Shown piece after piece: positions 53,451-64,000 of a DNA stretch of 64,000 nucleotides. The notes under the pieces were generated by a model. That model was not told the origin of the DNA and did no database searches. It worked only from the letters and a program-made list of their open reading frames with translations. Origin of the DNA: Gongronella butleri (taxonomy: Eukaryota > Mucoromycota > Mucoromycetes > Mucorales > Cunninghamellaceae); contig JAIWZP010000006.1 of the NCBI GenBank assembly GCA_025201375.1, forward strand, positions 806,001 through 870,000, in the 5' to 3' direction. The position numbers were made by a program, and so were the translations under genes. Positions within the stretch are counted from its first letter, which is position 1; each line of letters opens with the position of its first letter.

Positions 53451-53685
53451 TTTATGCTGCGGGCTGCCGCGGGTATTGTTCTTAGTGTGCAATCTTGATT
53501 TACTGTAATTGATGCGCTGCCATTGGCATGTGCATATCATACTGATACCTGGCGCAATTCAAATCGACAAGCAGATGATGAGAAAATGACTTTTTATTAT
53601 TAACATGATGTGTGATATGATTGTTCAAAAAAAAAAAAAAAAGAGAGAGGGGGGCATGAACTTTTCGCCCTTCCATCGAGCGCGT
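53451..53685. other. Short spacer
   Basis: AT-rich spacer between repeat B and the stop codon of the first AAA gene. An A run lies at 53627-53642. Nothing else recognised. Confidence 0.4.
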
Positions 53686-55917
53686 TTACTTTTTCTTGTT
53701 CTTTAGGTTCTTTTCCTGGAGCTTTTCAAACTCGACGGCCTGCTCACGGTCAAGGCGGACCTGTTCGAGGAAGTCTGGGATGCGTTCAAGCAGGTTGTCC
53801 ATCAATTCCTGGTAGGGAGCGTCGGGACCATTGCCGAGGACCGTGGACGTGAACAGGCTCTGCAGCTCGGCGGGTGTCACATGGTATTCGGGGATCAATT
53901 CCTTAACCTTTTCGACGGTTTGGCGGAGGCACTCGTTGCGCTCAGCAAAAATTTGATCCTCCTCGCTGTCTTCGTCTTCTTCGTCCGACACTGTCGCAAG
54001 CTCTGGTGTCGTGGCCGACGCACCGTCGCTGTCTTCGCCCTCGTCGTCGGCGTGGTGCACCGATGCTGCGGGCGACGGCAGGCCCAGGCGGCGCTGGATC
54101 ACGTGCGTCGCCGAGGTGTCGTCTTCGGCCTCGCTGTCGCCATCCATCGTCTGCGTCGCCTCGAGGTCTTCCTCGTCATCCTCAGGCTTGCCCAGATAAA
54201 TGTGCTTGATCTCGTCCTTGTCCAGCGCAAAGATGCGCCAGAACATCTCTGTCAATTGACGGTGCACCGCATAGCCAAGGTTGATCTTCTTGTCCATGCG
54301 ACCAGGACGCAAAATCGCAGGCTCAATCTTGTTCACATCATTTGCCGTCATAAACACAACTTTTTAAAAAAATAAAATAAAAAAGAAGTCAGTTCGATTT
54401 TTTTTCCTTTTTCAAATTTTCCCCTTTTTCACTTACTGGTGCCGCTCTTGCTGTCGAGACCGTCGAGCGCGTTCAGAATGGTCGAGACCTTGAGTTTACC
54501 AATGCGGCTGTGGTCAAAGTCCTCAATCACCAGGATCGAGTGCGAGCTCAGCTTTTCGATGGCCTGGATGAATTGCGCGTCGGCATTTGTTTCGGCCAGC
54601 GTCGACACCTTGAGAACCGACATGTCCAAGCGCAAATGGCCGGCCAGCGCCTGGATGATCGACGTCTTGCCCGTGCCAGGGGGACCAACTGCGCGAGAGA
54701 GAGAAAAAAAGAATGAGTCATCTTTTCTTTTCTTTTTTTTTTAAAAAAAACACGTCCATTGACCACTTACACAGCAAGTAGCCACGATGGTATGGGATGC
54801 CACGAGACAAAAAGTAATCCTTTTGCACAAGGAAGCGGCGGATATCCGAGATCAATCGCTCCTTGATACCAGGAGCCAGATTCACCGAGTCAAGGCCGCG
54901 CGGCTCCAATGTCTGGCGGTATGTCCAATAGCGGTTGTAATCCGACCACTCGTAATGATTGACGGTGGGCTAAAAAACGAAGAAATAGAGCGTGTCAAAC
55001 TCCCTATTTGTCTTTTTATGCGAGTCGCGTGCAAGCACGTGCGGCACGTATTATTTTTCTTACCTTTGGGTCGTCTTTGTTGACGGTGCGCTTGTTGCGG
55101 CTATCAGACCACTCCTGCAGGATGTCCTTCAAGGTGTTGATGGTGACGCCGGGTGCGACGTCCATGGAAACCTCCAGGAACTTGGGTATCAGCGAGAAAC
55201 CGTCTTCATCATCGGAATCATCGTCATTGTTGCGCTTCTTCTTCGTCTTTTTGTCGCCAAATTCGTACTTTCGCCATGTAATGTAAATTTTATGATTGCC
55301 ATGCTTCACAATGTTTGTCGTGCCAGTGTCTATTTGAAAACAAAATTGCCGCAGTCAGCCCCTGCCGCTGCGCTGTCCTCCTTTTCCGTGTGAATTTATT
55401 TTTTACTTACGTGGCATAACAGCGACCTCGGGGCCTGTAACGCGCGTGTTCTTCGAGTAGCCCGCAACACCGGACACGTCGCTTTCCGAGCGCACCAAAT
55501 GATCTTGGACGTACTCATTGATGTTTTCAAATAGATCCTCCGAGGGGTGCACCTGAATTGCAATCATCTTGCGCTCCGGCCGCATGCGGTCCCAGATCAT
55601 CTGCAAGAGATTATACCAATGGGTGCGCATGATCGCTAAAAAACATAAAAAAAAAAAAAATCGACAAACTGAGGATGAGACTTCATTGTTTCATTGAGCG
55701 GCAAAACGAGGGGATGCTTACGCGCAATGTAAAAGAGGACGGAGACCATGACAAAATCATTGCCAAAGTAGCGTTTCAGCAGACCGGAGAGCCGATCGCC
55801 TAGCAGCGAGTGCCAAAACTGCTCATCCGACATTTTCTCGACAAGCGAGATGACGCGATCCAACGCACCAGCCATGTTGATATTGGGCTTGTACTTTTGA
55901 AGAGCCAGGGGCGCCAT
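53686..55917 (-). CDS. BCS1-like AAA ATPase, paralogue 1
   Basis: About 595 residues in six exons. Start at 55917: MAPLALQKYKPNINMAGALD, then RLSGLLKRYFGNDFVMVSVL which may be a membrane-associated helix. The N-terminal BCS1-type domain leads to RGIPYHRGYLL and Walker A GPPGTGKTSIIQALAG; Walker B is SILVIEDFDHS, and [26 protein letters not shown] is the sensor and arginine-finger region. The C-terminal 220 residues contain an acidic insert (EDDEEDLEATQ..., DEEDEDSEEDQ) and end in a basic KNLKNKKK. BCS1 itself translocates the Rieske protein across the inner mitochondrial membrane, but this relative lacks an obvious BCS1 targeting segment, so location and job are unknown. It is paralogous to the gene at 58559-61066. 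Confidence 0.88.
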
Positions 55918-56759
55918 GAGATGTAGTTGTGATATGAAAAGGGGGGGTATGAGGGAAGTGAAATGCTTTTTTTCTTTTAATCGCTGGAAGAAATGCCCGC
56001 CTCCTTTTTATACACAATGGGTTGGCGTTGAATTGCTGCGACTCCAAGGCGACTGCGGATGGCTTTCTATCATTTTGTATACATGTTTTGTTTTTTTCTG
56101 GGCGTACAAATCGCCCTTTTTGGGTATTAGGCTGGTCGTGCCGCAGTGATCTCTATCAGACGCCGTGCTTGGCGTTGCACAAAAGTGCCCCAGATCAGAG
56201 CTGCATACCCTCCGCCACTTGCCATCTTCGGCTTCCGCAGTGACCCAAGGGCGTGGCGCAGGGTAAAACCCCGTTGCCTTGGCAACCAACCTTTGCGCGC
56301 CTTCCCCCTTTTTTGCATTTTGGGGCGCGAAAACGCGCCTGGCTTGCACGTCGCCCGTTGCATTTTATTTTTTATTAATGCGTGTGAGGGCATGTGGTCA
56401 TAAAACCCATGAACCTGGCTTTTATGCGTCATTTATCGCACTTCAAAGTCCCATTCAAGTCATGCAAGTCAATGGGTCACTTCATGAGGCTTGGACAGAA
56501 AAAAAAAAAAAAGAACGCGATCTTGCTGGAAGGTCTTCCGGATATGGCAACGCCCTTTTCTCCTTGCCGCCGTTCGATTTTGAGCACCGACGCCGCTCCC
56601 ATAAACAAAACACGCGTGCACTTGGCCTGATGGATGTTGCTAGTCATGCGTTTGCAATCGTCTGCACGCGGTTTCACCGTCACTCAATGTAAACTTTTTG
56701 GAAAGAACATAGATGTAACAAAAATCACTGAATGGGCCATTTGCTCAGGGACGAATCAA
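55918..56759. promoter_or_regulatory. Upstream region of AAA paralogue 1
   Basis: 842 bases without a recognised exon. A purine-rich stretch adjoins the start codon, and an X-box-like palindrome lies at 56273-56286 (separate entry). Confidence 0.4.
56273..56286. promoter_or_regulatory. X-box-like palindrome GTTGCCTTGGCAAC
   Basis: Perfect inverted repeat GTTGCC-TT-GGCAAC, 356 bases before the start of AAA paralogue 1. It matches the RFX-family X-box pattern (GTTGCC N2 GGCAAC). A near-identical element precedes the second paralogue at 61294-61307. Confidence 0.5.
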
Positions 56760-57765
56760 GGGCTCAAAGCGCGAAACGCGTCCCAACGTGACATGGCACG
56801 CTGAAAACCCCCAGTGGCGTGCGTTGGCACGCGGTGACGCATCATTGAGCCGTGTAATTCAAAAATTAAGTTTTGGCCGTGACGAGGGCCCAAATCCAAA
56901 ATGGAAAATTCTGATCTCCAGAATGGCGCCAAACTCTCCCACAAGAAAAAGGGCGCGGAGTAACTACGCACAACGCCAAAACAGAATGGGCTCAGCTTCC
57001 TCGTTGACGAACAATTCATGATTTTAGGTTAAACTTCAAACGCGGATTGCACGGGGAGAATGCATCCAAACACCCGCGCAGACGCGTCCACTAGCAAGAG
57101 ACGCGCCAGGAGGAACAGATGAATTAGAAACAGGCGCGTGTAATACGACGTTTGACGCGCTTTTTCACGCGTCGAAAATTGTATATAATTTTAAACTCTT
57201 GCCAAAAACACCAAGAAATATTTTTTTCGTCGATCACCAATGTCCACGTATGCAGCGGTCCACGTTCTTTCTGGTGATGTGTGTTTCGCTGAGATTCATG
57301 TATTTTCCATTGAGAAGGCCTTGAGCCGAAAATAGGACCTAAACCGCATTTTACGTGGAACCCAGCCAGTAGACTCCTGATTTTTAGTTGATTTTCCTCT
57401 GTGAACGCGGTGTGTTTATCACATCGTTGAATGGCATGGCGATCTGAGGTCCTAAATTTTGTCATTTTCAAATCCACGACTGTACCTCTTGGAAAATTTG
57501 TGATTTTGAAAAGTCGTCATGACGCGCCATCGAGTGCCCAAGGCGTTGCGAAACTTTTTCATGTAGGAGTTTTAGACCTTCTCTTTTCAGAAAACAATTA
57601 AAATAGGACGAATGACCTGGCCGCTCTCGAGACGATTAGCAATTTGTTTCATTTTCAGATATTCAACCTTTTTCACCGATTAACTAGTGATTGATAAGTA
57701 TGAACCTTGCGTCAGTGGGATAAGACGCGCTCGTGTATCATTTGACTCAGCCAGGATGGTCCCGA
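56760..57765 (-). repeat. Dispersed repeat family, copy E (inverted)
   Basis: Read on the minus strand it matches C and D: TTTTCTGAAAAGAGAAGGTC, GGGCACTCGATGGCGCGTC, CCAAGAGGTACAGTCGTGG, CGCCATGCCATTCAACGATG, CATCACCAGAAAGAACGTGG, GTGATCGACGAAAAAAAT, CGCGCCTGTTTCTAATTC and CTAAAATCATGAATTG. The frame corresponding to copy D's 19814 frame is open here too (57124-57477) for 117 codons. Confidence 0.7.
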
Positions 57766-58104
57766 GGAATGAATTTTAAACGACAAAAAAGCGCCAAAAA
57801 CGTCAAAAAACGTGTTGGTCACCCATTTGATCTTTTCTTTTCTATTTTTTTTTTTTTTTACGCGTAGGCTACGATAGCTCTAAAGTACCTTGAGGTCGGC
57901 ACACCACCAAGTAAGCGCCGATAATCGCGCAGGCAAGCAGGTGAACATGATAACGTATATTTTTGTCTGTCCTTTTAGTTTTGCCACCGAGACCACCCAC
58001 TGGAAACCCCAAATTGCTCACCTGCTGCTGATCAAATTTAAAAGTTAACTTATGGAGACGTTTGTCAAGGATCGAGCTCCCTTGCGTGTTTATGCTGTTT
58101 TTCT
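57766..58104. other. Intergenic; no confident feature
   Basis: A minus-strand frame at 57869-58162 (97 codons, Lys/Gln-rich with a hydrophobic stretch HLLACAIIGAYLVVC) is open but unsupported by family resemblance. Confidence 0.35.
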
Positions 58105-58348
58105 TTACTTTTTTCGCCGTTTTGCGCTGTTTATCTGACTGCTGGAGCAAACACGTAGACATAAGGACACAACGTTTGTCAAAATTCGGTAGATGCAGTC
58201 ATTCTTTCCCGCCATGACTAAAAAAGGAGGAGAGACGCGTCGCTACACACGTTTTACGCGAAAAAAAAAATCGAATTCTGGCTTATTTACGGGCGTCCAA
58301 TTCAAGTCTTCTGTCGATAAAATGAAGCTCATGGATCTCAGGGTGCAT
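58105..58348 (-). CDS. Possible 56-residue spliced small protein, unknown
   Basis: ATG at 58348 follows a T run of 13 and a short spacer, the leader style of other genes here. Exon 1 (58291-58348) encodes MHPEIHELHFIDRRLELDA. A 73-base intron (58218-58290, donor GTAAAT, acceptor TTTTTTAG) joins in phase to LMAGKNDCIYRILTNVVSLC and a basic end NSAKRRKK-stop. The T-rich acceptor is typical for the locus. No family is recognised, and the stop could instead be a further splice. Confidence 0.28.
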
Positions 58349-58558
58349 ATATCGTAACCTTGTCTTCAGTGAGAGTATGTCAAAAAAAAAAAAAAGGCAC
58401 AATGCGAATTTATTGTTTTGAGCGTGGATCGTATGTTTACAAGAAAGCAAATGAGATTGGGGACTTTTTTGATTTACAATAGTAATGCAAAGGGATTGGG
58501 TATCTGTGTGATTGGTGTCGGTCAATTAATGGCAGACTGGTCGTAATGATGGGTGACT

Positions 58559-61066
58559 CTATTTGGCGGGCGCCGTGGCGTCCTCAATGTCCTCTTTTTC
58601 CGAAGTGTTGTCGACTTTTTCTGACGCGTCCTCGTTCTGCAAAGTGGACGACGCGGTCTCTTCGTTGGCCGACGCGTCGGGTTGCTCGCTGTCGTCTGTG
58701 TTCGAATTTTGCGCGTCTGTGTCCTTTTCTTCGCTTTCCTTTTCGTCGTTGTCCTTTTCGTCGTTGTCCTTTTCGTCGTTGTCCTTTTCGTCGTTGTCCT
58801 TTTCGTCGTTGTCCTTTTCGTCGTTGTCCTCTTCTTCGGTGTCCTTTTCTTCATTGTCCTTGCTCTTCTTGCTCTTCTTCTTCTTCTTGTCCTTCTTGCT
58901 GCTATCGTCACTGGTATTGCCCTCATCGTCATCGTCGTCATCATCCTCGTTGTCGCTGTCCTTGCTGGAGCTGCCCTTTTTCTTGCTTGCGGCGTGCTTC
59001 TTGGCCTGCTTGCGGTCCTCCTGGACTTGGTCAAGGAAGGTGGGCAAGCGGTCGAGCAGGCTCGGGATGATGTCGTCCTTGAGAGAGGCATTGGGGCCCT
59101 TTTCGAGCGAGACGGCGGTGAACAAGCTTTGGAGCTCGGCGGTGGTGATGGTGTGCTCTGGGATTTGTGCCAGCAATTTGTCCAGGGCGGATTCCAGGAA
59201 CGCCGTGCGCTCTTGGACCGTGTCATCCTCGTCGGTAACGGGTGGTGTGGGCGGCAAAAGGATGGGGTGGCTCAGAGGGCTGCCGTTGCCGCTGCTGGCC
59301 TTGCCCTGAAGGTGCTTCTTGGTGATCTCTTCCAGGCGAGGCGACGCATTGGACGAGGATTCTGGTGCAGCGGACGCGTTGCCCTCTGCGCGGAAGAAAC
59401 GGCGGTACATTTGCTTCATCTGCGAGTGCACGGCATAATCCAACTTGAGCTTCATGTCCATGCGACCAGGACGGAGCAAGGCAGGCTCGATCTTGTTGAC
59501 ATCATTGGCCGTCAGAATCACGACTATGATAAAAAAAAAAAGGAAAAAAATAAGAATCCGCTTTCAATCAACTGCTATGAGTGGTGGTTCTTACTGGTGC
59601 CGTCGCTGCTGTTGAGGCCGTCCAAGGCATTCAGCATGCCACTGTGGCTCAAATTGTCGAAGCTCTTGTAGTGGTCAATATCCTCGATGATGACAAGCGT
59701 CTTTTTGGGCAATTTGGCCAAGCTGGTCTGGAAATCCGAGTCGCTGTTCACCTCATTGAGTTTGATGCTGGCGAGATTCATGCGGAGATGGCCCTGGAAG
59801 AAGGATGGGGCGTGTCAGAAAGATATCACTGGTGGCATTTATCTTTTTTTTTCTTACAGCGAGGGCTTGGATCAAAGAGGACTTGCCGGTACCTGGAGGA
59901 CCGTGCAGCAGGTAACCACGATGATAACTGATGCCACGCATCTATCCCGATGAAAAAAAAAAAAAGCATGAGTAATGGAACGCAAAACGAACCAATTGCA
60001 AAACTTACCTCATACCAAGCCTTGTTGCTCATAAAGCACTCGATATCTTGCAGCAACATCTCCTTCATGCCCGTAGGCAAGTCGACGGTGTCGATGGAGC
60101 GTGTCTTGAATGTGATTTCGTCGTCCCAGTTGTATGTGTTCCAGGTCATGAGCGAGATTTCCTGCAAAAAGATAAAAAAAGATGACATGAGATGCTGCGC
60201 CAGACACGCCAACGTGGCAAAACTTACGGATTTCTTCTCCTTTTTGTTGAAGTCGTCCGCCCAGTCTTGCAGGATATCACGGAATGTGTCCATAGTCTCG
60301 CCATTCTTGACTTCCATGGTCAATTCGAGGTAATCCACCGTGTTGCGCTTGAGCTCTCCACTTTCCTCGGCGTGCTGCTGCACCGTGATCGTGTACCCGT
60401 TATGCTCGATGGAATTGGCGGTGTTCACGACTGAAAAAAAAAAAAAAAAAAAAAAGTCAAAAAAGGCAATGAGATTATGCGCAGCTCATTTTTTCTTAGT
60501 TTGTATTATTTTGGGCTTACGTGGATACAAACCAACCTCGGGCAGTGGCTCCTCGTCATCATCGTCGCTGGTATAGTAGTTGCTTTGCAAGTGGTTGTTG
60601 GCGTCCTTGGTGTAGAGCGCCTGGGCGTAATTCATGCCTTCGATGCGCTCGGTGTTCTTGCGAATATAATTGTTGACGGCATTGAAGATGAAATCATGTC
60701 GAAACACGCGCACTGTCAGCGTCTGCGAGCGGCCGCGCACCAGGTAATACAGGCGGTATGCCAAGTCTTCCGATTTGGTGCGCAAAATCGCTAAAAAAAA
60801 AAAAAAACAAGTCAAAGAGAGTGAGCGACTCTTTTTTCATGACTGCGGCGTGCCCCTGAGCTGTTTCACTTACGAGCAATGTAAAAGAGAACACTAATCA
60901 TGATGAAATCGTTGCCAAAGTAGCGCTGGAAGATTTTCAAGAGTCGCTCGCCCACAAGGCCGCGCCAAAAGGATTCCTCGGTGGCGTTCTCCAGCACATA
61001 CAGGATGCCCTCCATCAGGGCAGCAAATGAGGTGAATTTCGTGATCTTTTGCAAAGGCAAAGGCAT
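58559..61066 (-). CDS. BCS1-like AAA ATPase, paralogue 2
   Basis: About 690 residues in seven exons. ATG at 61066 gives [20 protein letters not shown], then [20 protein letters not shown], closely matching paralogue 1 ([18 protein letters not shown]). The AAA core has [20 protein letters not shown], Walker [15 protein letters not shown] and [20 protein letters not shown]. The last exon carries a long charged tail with six tandem D-N-D-E-K units, poly-Asp and Lys-rich stretches, ending [11 protein letters not shown]. Intron positions correspond to paralogue 1 in the N-terminal half, and the shared C-terminal block ([20 protein letters not shown] vs [20 protein letters not shown]) shows a duplication of the whole gene. 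Function unknown; plus-strand frames over the tail are shadows. Confidence 0.88.
58740..58829. repeat. 15-bp minisatellite encoding Asp-Asn-Asp-Glu-Lys
   Basis: Six head-to-tail copies of CTTTTCGTCGTTGTC within the last exon of AAA paralogue 2. The unit is a multiple of three, so copy-number change would keep the frame. Near-identical copies suggest recent expansion. Confidence 0.9.
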
Positions 61067-62331
61067 GGCAAGTTGGCGTGCTGCGGTAGGGAAAAAAAGG
61101 TAAAATGGAGGAAGAAAGTGAAAAGAAAGCTTGGCTTGGCTTGGGAGACCAAAAATATGGTTCCTGGGTGCCCCCCTTTTTATGAAGGTGAATATTTTGG
61201 GTGTGACAAGCCTATCCAGTCTTACCGCAGCTTGCCTACTTTGGGTCCTTGCCCGAGCAAAAAGCAGAAAAAAACAGCGCCAAAAGTGGCACGGTTGCCA
61301 TAGCAACCAATGATTCGCCCAAATCAGGCAACGACAGCTTTTTGGCGCCAAAGCATCATCGCCGTGGTTTTTTTTTCTTTTTAAGCCGACAAGCGGCGCG
61401 CCGCCTGCGCAGAGAACAGGACGAAAAGTGACTTTCTTCTTTTTTGTAGCTTTTGATGTGTAGCTGCTGATCCTGCCACTTTTTTCGTGGTACAGCGCCA
61501 TTGGTCACGGGCTGGGGGCATTGCCAAGCGCGACAATTTGACGCTGTCCAACAATGGCGGCGCGGGAAAACCCAAAACAAGGGCTGGCGACGTTTTTAAC
61601 CACTTTTTTTATTGCCTTTCTTTGCATCGTGTGGCTCCAATTGCAATGCAACAGGACTGGCGCCGCCGCAGTAAGCTCCACTGCAAGGTGGCGTGCCTTG
61701 AGTCCATGTGGTGTCACCACATATCACAAAAAAAGGTCTTTTCTCTCCGCCACGTTGATGAAAACGTGCCTGTGCCTTTTTTTTTATGTGCAATCATGCC
61801 CTTTTGGCGCCCGAGCGGTTCATGTGATTCAATGGACCTCCATGACGCGGGCATTGGCCGTGATCCGTGGCACTGATCTCTGTTCACAAGGTCAGGCAGT
61901 GCCACAAAGCAAGGGTGACCATTAAATCTGGCAAGCGTGTGGCACATCATTGAAAGCATGGGTCCCATTTTTTTCCTCTTTTTCTCGTTTGGCGTACTGA
62001 TACTTTTTTGAGAAATCCCTGCGAATGCCCCTCCCCCTTTTCTTCGCGCCTCCTTATTTTATCCATTTATGCAGGATTGCCTGGGCCTGATGAATGCAAG
62101 ATGCCCTAAAGGCAAGGGCCAAAGAAAAGTGGTTGGCTGCGCTTGTCGAGCGCCGCCCAAATCAAGCCAACTGTGATCCAAACATCCCGTTGCATGCATG
62201 AAATCTGTGACTTTTGCGCTGCCCTATCAAAGCCCGCGGTGTTCTTTCCTTTCTCTTTTTTTTTTTTATTTTTTCCCTCTCTCTCCTTTAACTTTTCTCT
62301 GTTTATCTGCGGCTTGCACCCTTTTACTAAG
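61067..62331. other. Intergenic between AAA paralogue 2 and the B56 gene
   Basis: 1.26 kb between divergent genes. It contains the X-box-like element (61294-61307), scattered GGCGCC/GCGCGC words and a C/T-rich leader before 62332. No exon or RNA gene is recognised. Confidence 0.45.
61294..61307. promoter_or_regulatory. X-box-like palindrome GTTGCCATAGCAAC
   Basis: Near-perfect inverted repeat (GTTGCC-AT-AGCAAC, one mismatch), 228 bases before the start of AAA paralogue 2. It differs by three bases from the element before paralogue 1. Confidence 0.5.
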
Positions 62332-64000
62332 ATGATGAAAGGGCTCAAGGATGTGGTAGGGCGACACGACGAGGAAAGCGGTCAGACGGGTGGCTGACGT
62401 GGTCAAATTTTATTTTTTAAACTCTAGTTGACGAGGAAAAACTCGTCCGACACTGAGATACGGTTTGGCAAGGCCAAGTCAAAGAATAAGAGCACTACCG
62501 TCACCGACCCACCCAGTATCCTGGTGCACCCGACCGAGTCGCCGCCACCTGCGGAAGACAAAAAGGCGAAAAAGTCGAAAAAGCGCAAAAAAGCAGAGGT
62601 CGTGCTCAATGACAAGGTATTTAAAGAGACAATGGGTCCCATGGGTGGCATTAGGAAAGATTTACTCACTTCGCCATTGAAGCCGGAAAAATCAGTGTCC
62701 CCACCGCTGAATGCATCGACAGCCATTATCAACCCCCCGCAGCCCACGATGAGGCCCGATCTCAATATGCCCATGAAGCCCACGGCTATGAGCAAGCTCA
62801 AGGCCACCATTACGCCAAAGGACACCATTCTGCCTGTAGGCAAATCCCCTCGTCGACGCAAATCGTCACGTTTCCATATCAATGATAAGCTGCAGCAGGA
62901 ATTGGAGCGCTACCCGCACTTTAAAGGTAAATCATTTGCTGTCGTCCTCGTCTGTTCCGCTGTTTCTCATCTTCTTTTCATTAACAGAGGTGCCTGTGTC
63001 GCAGCGTCAGGAACTCTTTTCGCGAAAACTCGCGCAATGCACCGTGCTTTTCGATTTTACCGACCCAAATGCCTATGTCAAAAGCAAAGAGATCAAGCGC
63101 CAGGCGCTCCAGGAATTGATCGAGTACGTCGCCACCACCAAGAATGCTGTGCCCGAGCAAATGTACCCAAAAGTTATCCGCATGGTAAGAAATGGCCAAT
63201 TTTTGTCTCGTTTTTTTGTCATTTTTTCGCAGCATGCCCAACCTCCCTTTTTTTTTTATTCATGCAGGTCTCCGTCAATCTCTTTCGCACCATTCCGCCG
63301 CCTGTCACCACTGTGGCTGAGGAGGAGATTGAGGACGAAGAGGACGAGCCCGTGCTCGAGTCTGCATGGCCACATCTGCAGCTTGTCTACGAGCTCTTCC
63401 TGCGCTTTGTTGAATCACCCGATTTTAATGTGCAGCTTGCAAAAAAGTACATTGACGAGCGATTCTTGCTACAGGTAACGAAAAAAAAACAATGAAAAAG
63501 GACACGTGCCCACATTTCTTTTTTTTTTTTTTACGCGTACAGGTGCTCGAGCTCTTTGATAGCGAGGATCCGCGTGAGCGCGACCTTTTAAAGACGACGC
63601 TACATCGTTTGTATGGCAAATTCCTTGGCCATCGCGCTTTCATCCGCAAGGCGATCAATCACATCTTTTATCAGTACATTTACGAGACGGATCACTTTAA
63701 TGGCATTGCAGAGCTGCTGGAGATTCTTGGCAGGTTGGTTGCACCGGAAAAAAAAAAGAGGGTAAAAGACCGCGTCGCGTTGCTTATTTTTATTTTGTTC
63801 ATTTCGTAGCATCATCAATGGGTTTGCGCTGCCATTGAAGGCGGAGCACAAGACATTCCTGTTCAAAGTGCTTGTGCCACTACACAAACCTGCAGGCATT
63901 GCCAATTACTACCCGCAGCTGGTGTATTGCGTTGTGCAATTCCTCGAAAAAGACGGCTCACTGGCCAAAGACGTGGTATTGCAAATGCTGCGATTCTGGC
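62332..64000 (+). CDS. Protein phosphatase 2A B56/B' regulatory subunit, 5' part
   Basis: Targeting subunit of PP2A. The gene runs off the right edge. Exon 1 (62332-62355) encodes MMKGLKDV and joins to [20 protein letters not shown] at 62428. The N-terminal 170 residues are Lys/Pro/Ser-rich and disordered. The HEAT-like B56 core then starts: [113 protein letters not shown] and [20 protein letters not shown]. These blocks are near-universal in B56 proteins and include the substrate-groove residues (the HRAFIRK region). Introns are short and in phase; the last visible codons are MLRFW. Confidence 0.95.

Noticed and set aside
58740..58829. CRISPR-like array
   Set aside because: Six 15-bp units directly abut with no spacers and encode a simple peptide repeat; the genome is eukaryotic.
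58546..59671. Plus-strand frames of 174-329 codons rich in Ser, Val or Cys
   Set aside because: Mirror images of the acidic, repetitive tail of AAA paralogue 2, whose codon pattern keeps other frames open.

Overview
This 64 kb window is nuclear eukaryotic DNA. Nearly every recognised gene is split by short introns, mostly about 50-110 bases, with GT-AG or occasionally GC-AG ends. Neighbouring genes are unrelated, and intergenic distances run from about 100 bases to over 2 kb. The gene set (an Hul4-like HECT ligase with an N-terminal CxxC cluster, an ORT1-type ornithine carrier, a yeast-sized tropomyosin, a BAHD acyltransferase, mitochondrial acyl-CoA dehydrogenase, an MABP1/WDR62-like WD40 protein, paired BCS1-like AAA proteins) points to a fungus, most likely an early-diverging one rather than a yeast-like ascomycete. 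That placement is inference. Long A and T homopolymers in introns and leaders are a strong local signature.

Layout. 1-9.2 kb: the last ten codons of a ribosomal P-stalk protein, cytidine deaminase, a J-domain protein, ribosomal protein uS14 (RPS29), mitochondrial CDP-DAG synthase Tam41, a medium-chain acyl-CoA dehydrogenase and a bifunctional chorismate mutase/prephenate dehydratase. 9.2-19 kb: a gene-poor 1.7 kb, a single-pass membrane protein, splicing factor Prp18 divergent from a METTL6-like tRNA m3C methyltransferase, EMC7, a GT8 glycosyltransferase and a BAHD acyltransferase. 19-21 kb: a repeat copy. 21-26.6 kb: a large MABP1/WDR62-like WD40 protein. 27-39 kb: an accessory block containing a TACTGTA-rich AT segment, copies of a dispersed repeat family, a full-length apparently intact LINE (29988-35340) with a perfect 17-bp target-site duplication, a 0.66 kb gene-like insertion and a broken chromodomain gene. 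39.8-51.5 kb: tropomyosin, a 1,554-residue SANT co-repressor-like protein, SRP14, an ornithine carrier and a HECT ubiquitin ligase. 51.6-53.5 kb: another repeat copy, which serves as the empty site for the LINE insertion. 53.7-61 kb: two tandem BCS1-like AAA ATPases, each with an X-box-like palindrome upstream, separated by an inverted repeat copy and a possible small gene. 62.3-64 kb: the 5' part of a PP2A B56 regulatory subunit gene.

Most genes are housekeeping and unrelated to one another, apart from a mitochondrial leaning (Tam41, acyl-CoA dehydrogenase, ornithine carrier, possibly the AAA pair). The most novel material is the undescribed dispersed repeat family (five copies here, with a gap-free frame shared by three), the shared palindrome before the AAA pair, and the bacterial-style fused P-protein. 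Exon boundaries were inferred by eye from splice signals, reading phase and family conservation.
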